Shown in pieces: positions 48,920-56,813 of a DNA stretch of 64,000 bases (its first letter is position 1; every line of letters begins with the position of its first letter). The DNA lies in contig NZ_CP042466.1 of assembly GCF_008330225.1 (NCBI RefSeq), positions 3,280,001 through 3,344,000 on the forward strand, written 5' to 3'. This stretch comes from Geobacter sp. FeAm09 (GTDB lineage Bacteria > Desulfobacterota > Desulfuromonadia > Geobacterales > Pseudopelobacteraceae). The translations under genes and the position numbers were made by a program. A model generated the notes under the pieces. That model made no database searches and was not told the DNA's origin. It saw only the letters and a list, made by a program, of their open reading frames with translations.

Positions 48920-49945
48920 TCAGGCCTTCTGCGACAGCCGGTGCACGCACTCCACCATGTGGATGGCGTTCTCCGGGGGGACCGTCGGCAGGATACCGTG
49001 CCCCAGGTTGAAGATGTGCCCCGGCCGGCCGGCGTTTTCGTCCAGGACCCGCTTGACCTCCGCCTCGATGACCTCCTTCGGCGCGTAGAGCACGGTCGGG
49101 TCCAGGTTCCCCTGCACCGCCATCCCCTGGCCGAGCACGTCACGCGCCGTGCCCAGGTTCACGTGCCAATCCAGCCCCATGACGTCGCCGCCGGCCTTTT
49201 TGACCGATTCCAGCATGGCGCCGGAGCCTTTGACGAAGTGGATCACCGGCGTTTCCAGCCGGTTGAGGCCGTTAATCAGCTTGGTGGTATAGGGAAGGAC
49301 ATAGGTTTCGTAATCCGACGGCGACAGGATGCCCCCCCAGGTATCGAATATCTGGATGGCCTGGGCCCCGGCCTTGATCTGGGCGTTGAGATATTCCATA
49401 TCCATCATGGTGATTTTTTCCATGAGGGCCGCATAGACATCGGGCGCGGCGTACATCATACGCTTGATCTGGGCGAAATCCTTGGACCCCTTGCCTTCCA
49501 CCATGTAGCAGGCCAGGGTAAAGGGAGCACCGCCGAAGCCGATCAACGGCACCTTGTTGGCCAGCTCACGGCGGAGGATCCTGATGGTCTCCAGGACGTA
49601 GGGCACGTCCTGCTCCATCTGCGGGATGCGGAGCTGCTCCACGTCGGCCATGCTTCTGACCGGGTGTTCGAACACCGGCCCCGGCACGAAGTCCAGCTTC
49701 ATCCCCATCGGTTCCACCGGCGTGAGGATGTCGGAGAACAGGATGGCGGCGTCAACCCCCAGGATGTCCACCGGTTGGATGGACACCTCGGCCGCCAGTT
49801 CCGGCGTTTTGCACAATTCAAGGAAGGTGCATTTCGAGCGCACCGCCATGTATTCCGGCAGGTAGCGGCCCGCTTGGCGCATCAGCCAGACCGGCGTACG
49901 GTCCACCGGCTTACCCCAACAAGCATCGAGAAAACGTGTATTCAT
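48920..49945 (-). CDS. hemE: Uroporphyrinogen decarboxylase
   Basis: Decarboxylates uroporphyrinogen III to coproporphyrinogen III in haem synthesis. The N-terminal signature PVWLMRQAGRYLPEY and the second signature GFGGAPFTLACYMVEG are present in the 341 residues. The catalytic Asp lies in ILFSDILTPVEPMG. With hemL at 15574 it is the second haem gene in the window. It is first in a short minus-strand unit with the VOC gene. Confidence 0.97.
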   Translation of the reverse strand: MNTRFLDACWGKPVDRTPVWLMRQAGRYLPEYMAVRSKCTFLELCKTPELAAEVSIQPVDILGVDAAILFSDILTPVEPMGMKLDFVPGPVFEHPVRSMADVEQLRIPQMEQDVPYVLETIRILRRELANKVPLIGFGGAPFTLACYMVEGKGSKDFAQIKRMMYAAPDVYAALMEKITMMDMEYLNAQIKAGAQAIQIFDTWGGILSPSDYETYVLPYTTKLINGLNRLETPVIHFVKGSGAMLESVKKAGGDVMGLDWHVNLGTARDVLGQGMAVQGNLDPTVLYAPKEVIEAEVKRVLDENAGRPGHIFNLGHGILPTVPPENAIHMVECVHRLSQKA

Positions 49946-50060
49946 ATCATCTCCCTGAACGTGATGACTGCAGGTAAAACTGTAAAATAGAGGGGGATTT
50001 TAGTTCGACACCACCGGAAAAGTCAAATCAATTTGCGGTTGCGCCGCCCCGGGGCGCCAA

Positions 50061-50273
50061 TCACCGCTCTCCCTCCACCAGAAAGAAATGGCCATTCAGC
50101 TCCACCCGGTCGCCGGGGCGGAGCTTGCGCCCCCGGCGCACTTCGACGGCGCCGTTCACCCGCACCAGTCCCTCCCCGATGATCAGCTTCGCCTCTCCGC
50201 CCGACCCCACGGCGTTGACCGCCTTGAGAAAGCTGTCCAGCTTGATGTGCTCGCCCGTAATCTGAAAAGACAT
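50061..50273 (-). CDS. S4-domain RNA-binding protein, YbcJ-like
   Basis: A 70-residue single S4 domain: HIKLDSFLKAVNAVGSGGEA, LVRVNGAVEVRRGRKLRPGD, VELNGHFFLVE. The start at 50273 (MSFQITGEHI) is preferred because GGGAAAGGGA lies ahead; the upstream open frame has no such site. Family members bind structured RNA; the target is unknown. Confidence 0.8.
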   Translation of the reverse strand: MSFQITGEHIKLDSFLKAVNAVGSGGEAKLIIGEGLVRVNGAVEVRRGRKLRPGDRVELNGHFFLVEGER

Positions 50274-50516
50274 GTATCCCTTTCCCGCCGCCCCGGACGG
50301 CACGCGCGGCGCCAGATGCGACAAAAGGCGAAAGCGGGCGCCCGGAGGGCATTCGAATGTATCTGTATCCGGTGTATCTTGAATATGGAGCGACTCAGGA
50401 GGCTCCACGCGTCTTGGAGTATACCATAGCGCGGTTTTCGTAAAGAGTACAGGAGAGACCGTCATGGGGCGCAGGCACATGAGGCTGCCGCAGCCCCATA
50501 ACCGGGTATCTCCCGG

Positions 50517-50858
50517 TCATCCCCCGGGAAATCCGTACCGGGTGCCGGCGCCATCATATCTGAAAAACTCCAAGGTCTTCCGTGCGTTATCCAGTTTCTG
50601 CCGGAGTATTCTCAATTCGTCCACCGTATAAACCGCCCTTCCTTTGGCAATTTCATTTTGCAGCCTCTCGATCCGCTGTTGAAGCGTATCAAAACCATTG
50701 CCGCACTTGACGGCAAGCAGCAGGCACTCATCCTTTGCCGGGCCGGACTCCTTCTCCCCACCACCCGGGGAGCCGCCTTCACCACCACCCAAGACCGAAC
50801 CTTCGCTGCATGCCATTATGGCTGCCGCCAGGACAGGAATAAACCGTAACCGTCTCAT
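50517..50858 (-). CDS. Small lipoprotein, KDECLL family member 1
   Basis: A 113-residue protein with a signal ending in an AIMAC lipobox (Cys17). A Gly/Ser/Glu-rich spacer follows, then a helical domain with KDECLLLAVKCGNGFDTLQQ and IERLQNEIAKGRAVYTVDEL. Two Cys in this domain could form a disulphide. The domain is clearly homologous to that of the next gene (50983-51306), so this is a tandem duplication. The family is not recognised; a coiled-coil envelope role is inferred. Confidence 0.75.
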   Translation of the reverse strand: MRRLRFIPVLAAAIMACSEGSVLGGGEGGSPGGGEKESGPAKDECLLLAVKCGNGFDTLQQRIERLQNEIAKGRAVYTVDELRILRQKLDNARKTLEFFRYDGAGTRYGFPGG

Positions 50859-50894
50859 GATGGGCCTCCAGGACTCTTGATCCTCACCAAAAAC

Positions 50895-50929
50895 AAGAGG
50901 CTGTACAGCGTGATGCCGTACAGCCTCTT
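50895..50929. terminator. Hairpin between the KDECLL paralogues
   Basis: Perfect 12-bp arms AAGAGGCTGTAC and GTACAGCCTCTT surround an 11-base loop, with T on the plus side and T-rich sequence on the minus side (TTGTTTTTGG). It likely ends the 50983-51306 transcript. Confidence 0.8.
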
Positions 50930-50982
50930 TCGTCCGTTGCTTACCGGGTTACCGGGGGGCGGGGCTCCTGCCGCTGCCACGT

Positions 50983-51306
50983 CTAACCGCCGCTGTTTTC
51001 GTTGATAAGCTCGAATTGCCTGTTGTAATCATCCACCTGTTCCCTCAGTTTCTGCAGCTCTTCCGACGTGTACACGTCCGTTCCCCGGCCGATTTCCCTG
51101 TTCAGTCGATCAATCCGTTCCTGGATGGAATCAACGTCCTTCCCGCAGTTCATGGCAACCAGCAGGCATTCATCCTTCGTCCCTTCCTGCGCCTGCGGAA
51201 TCTGCGACTCCATTGATCCCATGTTTCCTTCATCGGCAAGGATCGGCACAGCCGAAAAGAGCATAGATGCCGCGATTATGGTCATCGTTCTCGCTATGCT
51301 GTTCAT
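50983..51306 (-). CDS. Small exported protein, KDECLL family member 2
   Basis: A 107-residue protein with a signal peptide (cleavage near PILADEG) and no lipobox. The mature domain KDECLLVAMNCGKDVDSIQE and IDRLNREIGRGTDVYTSEEL aligns with the lipoprotein encoded downstream at 50517-50858. One paralogue is lipid-anchored and the other soluble. The two Cys are conserved. No function can be assigned. Confidence 0.75.
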   Translation of the reverse strand: MNSIARTMTIIAASMLFSAVPILADEGNMGSMESQIPQAQEGTKDECLLVAMNCGKDVDSIQERIDRLNREIGRGTDVYTSEELQKLREQVDDYNRQFELINENSGG

Positions 51307-51599
51307 GGCTTACCTCCTCTCAACTTGTTGGTACTTCTTATGGTTGTATAGTACCCAATCCGATTTTAAATGTAAATGACTTTGATTGTTATTTTCAATT
51401 AATCCCATTCCCCGGCACTGCACCGTAATACCCTGACACGCACAGAGGGGGCGCGCGTCATTCGCGTGCCCCCTCCCCTTTGCCGCCATTACAGCGTCAT
51501 TGTTTACGCCCCACGGGCACCCGACTGCCGAGCCTGCGCCAATCTTTCCAGTATACTCTCAATAATTATTTTAAACAGGCTATTATCTGGACAAATTGA
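51307..51599. other. Intergenic region with an unassigned hairpin
   Basis: Contains the promoter region of the KDECLL gene at its left and a GC-rich hairpin at 51446-51474 (AGGGGGC/GCCCCCT arms extended by GCGCG pairing), followed by CCCTTT. No gene is seen. Confidence 0.4.
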
Positions 51600-51602
51600 T
51601 GC

Positions 51603-51800
51603 TATACTATAATCAGCAGGAAGGAAGTACAAACCAGGGAAAGGAGGCTTACTACTTTATGGAAGACACTCCGCCGGGCTGGTTTCCGAAATAGAAGGCG
51701 CAGGTACCCCGATTGCAGCACACATCGGGTAACAGCTTGAAAAGCGATCAAAGACACACCCAAAAGAGAAGCCCACCGAACGACATGGTGGGCTTTTCAT
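51603..51800 (+). ncRNA. Candidate structured non-coding RNA, unclassified
   Basis: A -10-like TATACTATAAT (51603-51613) precedes about 180 bases without coding signals. Stems visible are AAACCAG/CTGGTTT (51631-51637 with 51679-51685) enclosing GGAG/CTCC (51643-51646 with 51669-51672), and TACCCCGAT/ATCGGGTA (51705-51713 with 51724-51731). It ends with an intrinsic terminator AGCCCACC/GGTGGGCT plus TTTT (51770-51797). The gene downstream is on the other strand, so a stand-alone RNA is more likely than a riboswitch. It does not match the c-di-GMP, TPP, cobalamin, 6S or SRP patterns I know. Confidence 0.5.
51770..51797 (+). terminator. Terminator of the candidate RNA
   Basis: 8-bp stem AGCCCACC/GGTGGGCT with an 8-base loop followed by TTTT. 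Confidence 0.8.
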
Positions 51801-51825
51801 CTGCCGGGAAGACTGTCCGAGCTTA

Positions 51826-51856
51826 AAAAAGAGCCACGTCACGCGACATGGCTCTC
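51826..51856 (-). terminator. Terminator of the Ala/Lys-rich protein gene
   Basis: On the minus strand AGAGCCA and TGGCTCT form a stem and are followed by TTTTTT. It lies about 25-55 bases past the stop codon of the gene at 51882. Confidence 0.85.
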
Positions 51857-51881
51857 TCTATTTGAACTGCTGAAAAGTGAA

Positions 51882-52115
51882 TTACTTGGCAGCAGGAGCA
51901 GCTTCGGCAGCAGGGGCGGCTTCTTTCTTTTCGGCTTTGGCTTTTTTGGCTTTCTTCGCTTTTTTCGCCTTCTTCACTTCCTTTTTGGCAGCAGGAGCGG
52001 CTTTTTCGGCCGGAGCGGCAGGGGCGGCCGGAGCAGCGGCGTCAGCAGCAAAAACGACGGCAGAGAAAGACAGGGCAACGATTGCGGCTACGATAGTGGA
52101 AAGAACTTTTTTCAT
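51882..52115 (-). CDS. Small exported Ala/Lys-rich low-complexity protein
   Basis: 77 residues from the ATG at 52115, which follows GAGGAGATC. A signal peptide (MKKVLSTIVAAIVALSFSAV) is followed by a mature part made almost only of Ala, Pro, Lys and Glu, with repeated KKAKKAKKAKKAK units. Such a basic, disordered chain could bind nucleic acid, lipopolysaccharide or acidic polymers. The signal resembles that of the next gene upstream (52433-52756). Function unknown. Confidence 0.75.
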   Translation of the reverse strand: MKKVLSTIVAAIVALSFSAVVFAADAAAPAAPAAPAEKAAPAAKKEVKKAKKAKKAKKAKAEKKEAAPAAEAAPAAK

Positions 52116-52432
52116 TTTAGATCTCCTCGTTCGGAAATGTGGTGCTGCCAAGGACATTGCAGAACGGGTGCCAATACCAAAAAATTCATATCATACTGCA
52201 ATCAAAGAGATAATTTGTCGAGGCGCCCAAAGTCGCCGGAAAAGCGCACCTCGTATAAGCCCGCCGCCACCTTGAATGAGGTATCCGCCCATCCTCGCCG
52301 AGTGCCCCGGCCCCGGTCCGGACGCTGCCGCCCGTTACGGGGCGTTCACCGGCTTGAGCGGTGGCACCCGCCCGGTAACGGGCGCACCGGCGGTAGGCGC
52401 TGTGGGGCATGCGGCTCCCTGCGGGGATCAGG
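52116..52432. other. Intergenic region with a nested inverted repeat
   Basis: Between two small exported-protein genes on the minus strand. It holds 10-bp arms CGCCCGTTAC/GTAACGGGCG (52329-52338, 52375-52384) around an inner CACCG/CGGTG hairpin (52347-52363). This could be a terminator for the 52433 gene or a 5' leader of the 52115 gene. No coding sequence is supported. Confidence 0.45.
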
Positions 52433-52756
52433 CTAACATCCCGCCGTTTTCTTGAAGATCTTGCTGCTGTTCTTGCCGCCTTCCTTCTCGAACTTGCAGC
52501 GGATCTCGTCGCCTTCGACGATACGTTTGTCCTTGAACTTGTCCAGGGTCAGGTCGTCGGTAACCACGATGGTTACGCTTTCGCCGCTCTTATTGTCCTT
52601 GAGGGTTGCCGTAGCCGATTTGCCGTCGGCGGCCATTTCGATTTTGGAGATGACGCCGACCATCTTGACATCTTCCGCACTGGCGGTGGACACGATCGTC
52701 AGGGTGGTGAACGCCAACAAGGCCGCCATGACGACGGCAGAGAGAACCTTTTTCAT
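52433..52756 (-). CDS. Small exported protein, unknown
   Basis: A 107-residue protein with a signal peptide (MKKVLSAVVMAALLAFTTLT, cleavage near STASAED). The mature part is a compact beta-rich domain (VKMVGVISKIEMAADGKSAT, ESVTIVVTDDLTLDKFKDKR) ending KIFKKTAGC. The pattern resembles small OB-like periplasmic proteins, but I do not recognise a family. AGGAGC lies ahead of the ATG. Confidence 0.75.
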   Translation of the reverse strand: MKKVLSAVVMAALLAFTTLTIVSTASAEDVKMVGVISKIEMAADGKSATATLKDNKSGESVTIVVTDDLTLDKFKDKRIVEGDEIRCKFEKEGGKNSSKIFKKTAGC

Positions 52757-52898
52757 ATGCTTGCTCCTTTTACGATGTGTGGTTCCGTGCCCCGCTAGCC
52801 GGGATCAATTCGGGCCGGCAAAAAAACCGGGGGAGTGGGAGGCACGGTTCCACTCCCCCGGTGTGCTGCCCGCATCATGCGCGGGCATTTCGAACCTG

Positions 52899-54593
52899 TC
52901 AGAAATGCACCTCGAAGGTCGCATACACGTTATGGGCGTATTCCAGCGGGGTGGTGGTCATCATCTGGCCCTTCACCTCGGAGATCTTGACCGGTGCGCC
53001 GACCCAGTTGTTGCTGCCGGTGTATTCGAAGTCGTAGTACTGGTACCCTACGCGGAAAAAGGTCTTGCTGAAGTAGGAGGAAACCGGTTTCAGGTTCAAC
53101 TCCTGGATAACGTACCCTTCATACACGTTGCCGCGGGTTCCGACCTTCGAGGTCCACATGTCGTCGGCGGCAGGGGCAAAGGTGATCCAGTCCTTGGAGC
53201 CGTGATTGTACTCGAAGCCCAGCTTGGTCTTCGACGGCAGGTCGTAGCGGACGCCGGCGGATACGGCCCAGCCGGTTTTGCTGGTCGGGGCCTCAGGATT
53301 GAAGAAGCCGCCGCTCATGAGCCCCTGGAAGCCGAACTGCGCGGAAACGTTGCTGTTGGGATGGGTGACGCTCAGGGCGGCGTCGGTGAAGAAGTTCAGG
53401 TCGCCCGGGCCGACCTTCTTGAGCGTGCTCATGGCACCGGCGCCCCACCAGTCGATATCGCCCAGGTTGGTTTTCGGCGCGGTGCTGCCGAAGTAGGTGT
53501 TGCTCATGGTCGGGGCATCGAAGATATTGAAGCCGCGGTTCCACTGCAGCCAGACGCGCAGCGGGTCGGTATCGACCGGGATCACGGCGATGCCGAGCAT
53601 GTCGGTATCGGCGATGGAGTTGCTGGGGGTCGAACGGAAGCCGCTCTCGAAGCCGCGGCCGTAGCAGACCTTGGCGTAGGCGCCGGGGAGCATTTCGATG
53701 TCCGGGGCATAGCCGATGGTCATACCGTCAAAGGCATAATCCACCAGGAGCGACGGGGTGCCGCCATTGCCCGGGCGTTCGTTGTTGAGACGCAGGTTGC
53801 TGGGGGCGCCGTTGGTGGAGGGGCGACGCCCGACCGAGAACCAGAGCGGCTGGTCGGCGATATTGCTCCAGGTGGCGTAGGCCCGGTCCACGTCCAGGTA
53901 GCTGCTGGAGGGGACATGGCCGAGGGTGCCGTCGAACACGCCGACGCGGTCGGCAAAGTAGGGGGCGGAGTTGCCGTTGGTGACGGCCTGGTCGTCCTGG
54001 GAGCCGAAGACCTTGTACATGACCAGGCGGGTAGTGACCGTCACGTCTTTGGTGGCCTTGACGTGGAGGTCCAGGCCGAGCCGGTTGGTGTAGAGGGTGG
54101 CGTTCTCCGGTTTGTAGGAAGGAACCGTTACCGCGTAATTGCCCAATCCTTGCAGCATGGCCTGGTTTGCTCCCAGAAAGGCAAGGGCCTGATTGTAGGT
54201 CTTGACGTTTGCCATAGCCTGGGAAAACGACGTCATCCCGGCAATGGCACCGGCCCACTGCTGGGTGGCGGCAGCATCGCCCGCCGCCACGGCATTGAAA
54301 TACCCCTGCTGCATCTGGCTTTGGGCGTTGCTGAACGTGGCAGTCACGTCGGTAAACGGTTTGGTGCGGCCACTCAGGTAGTCGTAGCGGAAGCGGTAAT
54401 CCCCGCCGATGGTCAGCCATCTGCCGATGGATTTGTCCTCCACCTTCTTGACCGAACCCTTCAGGGTTTCGATCTCCTTGTACAGTTTGTCGACCTTTTG
54501 CAGCAGCTCCTCATCGGCGGCCTGCGCCGGGAGAGGCAGGCTCATCCCCGCAACCAACCCGGCCAAAAGCATGGACAGCATTCTGTTCTTCAC
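52899..54593 (-). CDS. DUF3373-type outer-membrane protein
   Basis: A 564-residue exported protein starting at a GTG (54593) after GGAGGAG. A signal peptide ends near PAQAADE, a short coiled-coil (EELLQKVDKLYKEIETLKGS, about 28-50) follows, then a long beta-barrel-like region (GGDYRFRYDYLSG, VRYDLPSKTKLGFEYNHG, YQYYDFEYTGSNN). The C-terminus VYATFEVHF ends in Phe. DUF3373 proteins are common in Geobacter and may act as porins. It is divergent from the two cytochrome genes. Confidence 0.82.
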   Translation of the reverse strand: MKNRMLSMLLAGLVAGMSLPLPAQAADEELLQKVDKLYKEIETLKGSVKKVEDKSIGRWLTIGGDYRFRYDYLSGRTKPFTDVTATFSNAQSQMQQGYFNAVAAGDAAATQQWAGAIAGMTSFSQAMANVKTYNQALAFLGANQAMLQGLGNYAVTVPSYKPENATLYTNRLGLDLHVKATKDVTVTTRLVMYKVFGSQDDQAVTNGNSAPYFADRVGVFDGTLGHVPSSSYLDVDRAYATWSNIADQPLWFSVGRRPSTNGAPSNLRLNNERPGNGGTPSLLVDYAFDGMTIGYAPDIEMLPGAYAKVCYGRGFESGFRSTPSNSIADTDMLGIAVIPVDTDPLRVWLQWNRGFNIFDAPTMSNTYFGSTAPKTNLGDIDWWGAGAMSTLKKVGPGDLNFFTDAALSVTHPNSNVSAQFGFQGLMSGGFFNPEAPTSKTGWAVSAGVRYDLPSKTKLGFEYNHGSKDWITFAPAADDMWTSKVGTRGNVYEGYVIQELNLKPVSSYFSKTFFRVGYQYYDFEYTGSNNWVGAPVKISEVKGQMMTTTPLEYAHNVYATFEVHF

Positions 54594-54987
54594 GGTCTCC
54601 TCCTTTTTGTGTGTACTGTGGCGGCACGCGACGCGCCGCCGTTTTCCCGTTCCACTGCGCGGTTTACGGCCAGTTTCGCCTTCCCCCCCCTTCCCGCGTG
54701 TCTGGCCCCCTTGAACTTTTTTTGCCGCATTGTATCATTTTATATGAATAGTGAAACATTTCTTTAAGTGTATATATAAAATGTTGAATTAAGCAAAAAA
54801 AATGCCCATAATGTGGACCGCTCCCCTTTACATTGCAACATATTGATATTTGAATATTTATGATGGTGCGGCGGCAGTCGGAGGCGTACCGCCATCCGGC
54901 ACGAGCCGTGAAAGCGCTGCCGCCTTTTCCCCGACACCGGTGAAACCACCGGGCCACCACCCATAACCCGTCGTGAGGAGGTGCTTG
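54594..54987. other. Divergent regulatory region between DUF3373 gene and cytochromes
   Basis: 394 bases, with an AT-rich central part (54720-54860) likely to hold promoters on both strands. On the minus strand TTGCTT-16-TATACA is one candidate. On the plus strand the proximal part (54870-54928) folds into GGCGGCAG/CTGCCGCC arms with internal hairpins followed by TTTT, just upstream of the first cytochrome. Confidence 0.45.
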
Positions 54988-56736
54988 ATGAACATGTCGG
55001 CAATGAGCCTGGCGCTGGTGCTCTGGATTCTTGCCCCTCTGACCGCCTGGCCCCTGGACAGTTGCCGGGAATGCCACGAAGACGGTCAGACGATGAAAAA
55101 ACTGGGATATCCCGGTTTTACGGTCACGCAGAAAGAGGTGGCAGCCCAAAGCGGTATGCCGGCCACCTGCAGCGATTGTCATCGGGGCAACCCGTCCACC
55201 CGCGTGCCGGGCGAGGCCCATCGGGGCATGGGGCGCCTCATGCCGGTGGCCCGGAAAGGCTTCGCCGTCATGACCAGTCCCCGCAGCTACCCGCTGGAAT
55301 TCGGCGCCGCCCCCGCTTCCCGCCTGATCGTCAGTACCGACAAGGGGGGGAAGAAGGTCAGGGACGCCTCGGTGACCGCGCTCCTCTACCATGACAAGCG
55401 GGGCGACACCCTGTCGCAGAATTTCGCCATGATGGAACAAACCTGCGGCGCCTGCCACCAGCAGGAGTTTGCCGAATTCAGCCGCAGCACCATGGCGCAG
55501 AACGGCAAGCAGAGCCAGTACGGGGGGTGGCTTGACGTTGAGCGCGGGCCGCACAACTGCGGCCCGTGGTTCGAGGGGAACGTGAGGGCGATGCGGGGGG
55601 CAACGGCGCAGCCATTCAGCGACCAGGCCGCCGCCCTGGGGCAGAAGAGTTGCAGCACCTGCCATGTGGGGTGCCTGGACTGCCACTACGCCCCCCAGCC
55701 CAAAAGCGGGACCGACCCGGCCAAAGGCGTGCACACCTTTGTCAAGACCCCCGCGCCGGAGAGCTGCTACGGCAACGGCCGCGCTTCGGTCTGCCATGCC
55801 GGGCCGGAGGACCGCCGCCGCGGCGCCGGGTACTTCGGCGGCAGTTTCTCCTTTCCCGAAGGTGGAACGCCGGATGTCCACGTGGCCGCCAAGGTCGGCT
55901 GTCTCGATTGTCACGAAAGCAGCAAAAGCAATCCCGCCATCGGCCACGCCATGGTCAGGCGCCAGGCCCGGGACTCCTGTGTCCGCTGCCACGGGGAGAT
56001 CGTCAGGAACCATGCCGCTTCCCGGCACAGAAACCTGACCTGCGAAGCCTGCCATATCCGCAACGTGGGGGGCTACCAGGGGACCTACTGGGGGCCGGGC
56101 AAGCTGGCCGGCGCAGCAACCCCCTATTTCAAATTCAAGGCCTATTACGGGATCATGGCCGATCCTTTTCTGATCAAAGACCAGAAGGGACGCTGGATTC
56201 CGGTCAAACCGTTCCCCATGGCGGTCATGAACCAGACCTCGTCCCCCTTCAAGCCGGGGCTGCACTGGCGTTTCCCCGTTGACCTTCCCGACCTGAAACG
56301 CACGGACGACGCCTGGGCCTATGTGGGGCTTTTCGACGGCCTGCCGGAGAACAACAAGGCCCTGCTCTGGATCCAGTTGGACAAGTTGTCCCACAAGTAC
56401 GGCAAAAGCCGCGGCTGCGACTCCTGCCACGGCGACCTCCGAGGCGTGCAGCGCCAGCAGGTGGCCTGGGAGTACAGCGATCCCGGCGCACTCCCCTTCA
56501 CCGGCAGCCACGAGGTGCTGGCCGACGCGAGCGGCCTGTTCATCCGCGCCATCCGTTCGGAGAAGATCGAACTCGAACCGGGGTACACCCTGTCGGCCCT
56601 GGCCCCCTGGGTCTACCTGAAGGATGCGTGGCAAGTGAAGGGGGATTTCTCCCTCCCCCCCATCAGGGACCGGAAGGGGTATGCCGCGGTGAAGGCAGAC
56701 GCCGCGATGGCCGGGAAGCGCCATATTAGCCACTGA
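54988..56736 (+). CDS. Periplasmic multihaem c-type cytochrome (nine CxxCH)
   Basis: 582 residues from the ATG at 54988 (GAGGAGGTG ahead). A signal peptide precedes the first haem site at residues 26-30. Nine CxxCH motifs occur: CRECH, CSDCH, CGACH, CSTCH, CLDCH twice, CVRCH, CEACH and CDSCH. An additional Cys-x8-CysHis segment (CYGNGRASVCH) could be an unusual tenth site. Spare His residues are available as distal ligands. It is presumed to carry electrons in the periplasm. The gene next to it also encodes a multihaem cytochrome. Function is not assignable to a named family. Confidence 0.88.
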   Translation: MNMSAMSLALVLWILAPLTAWPLDSCRECHEDGQTMKKLGYPGFTVTQKEVAAQSGMPATCSDCHRGNPSTRVPGEAHRGMGRLMPVARKGFAVMTSPRSYPLEFGAAPASRLIVSTDKGGKKVRDASVTALLYHDKRGDTLSQNFAMMEQTCGACHQQEFAEFSRSTMAQNGKQSQYGGWLDVERGPHNCGPWFEGNVRAMRGATAQPFSDQAAALGQKSCSTCHVGCLDCHYAPQPKSGTDPAKGVHTFVKTPAPESCYGNGRASVCHAGPEDRRRGAGYFGGSFSFPEGGTPDVHVAAKVGCLDCHESSKSNPAIGHAMVRRQARDSCVRCHGEIVRNHAASRHRNLTCEACHIRNVGGYQGTYWGPGKLAGAATPYFKFKAYYGIMADPFLIKDQKGRWIPVKPFPMAVMNQTSSPFKPGLHWRFPVDLPDLKRTDDAWAYVGLFDGLPENNKALLWIQLDKLSHKYGKSRGCDSCHGDLRGVQRQQVAWEYSDPGALPFTGSHEVLADASGLFIRAIRSEKIELEPGYTLSALAPWVYLKDAWQVKGDFSLPPIRDRKGYAAVKADAAMAGKRHISH

Positions 56737-56757
56737 AATAATATTCATAAATTTGTA

Positions 56758-56785
56758 TTGACATATATATAGTATTTTGTATATT
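56758..56785 (+). promoter_or_regulatory. Promoter of the octahaem cytochrome gene
   Basis: TTGACA (56758-56763), a 16-base AT-rich spacer and TATATT (56780-56785). The predicted start is only about 20 bases from the ATG at 56814, so the gene can be expressed apart from the cytochrome upstream. Confidence 0.7.
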
Positions 56786-56813
56786 TGTGAAAATTTCTGT
56801 CTCGGAGGGGACC

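Noticed and set aside
51603-51800. Cyclic-di-GMP (GEMM), TPP, cobalamin, 6S or SRP RNA identity for the structured region
   Set aside because: None of the conserved boxes of these classes is present, the RNA ends are not complementary as in 6S, and no co-oriented gene follows for a riboswitch to control.
51657-51842. 61-codon minus-strand ORF
   Set aside because: It lies across the hairpins of the candidate RNA, has no ribosome binding site and an unconvincing composition.
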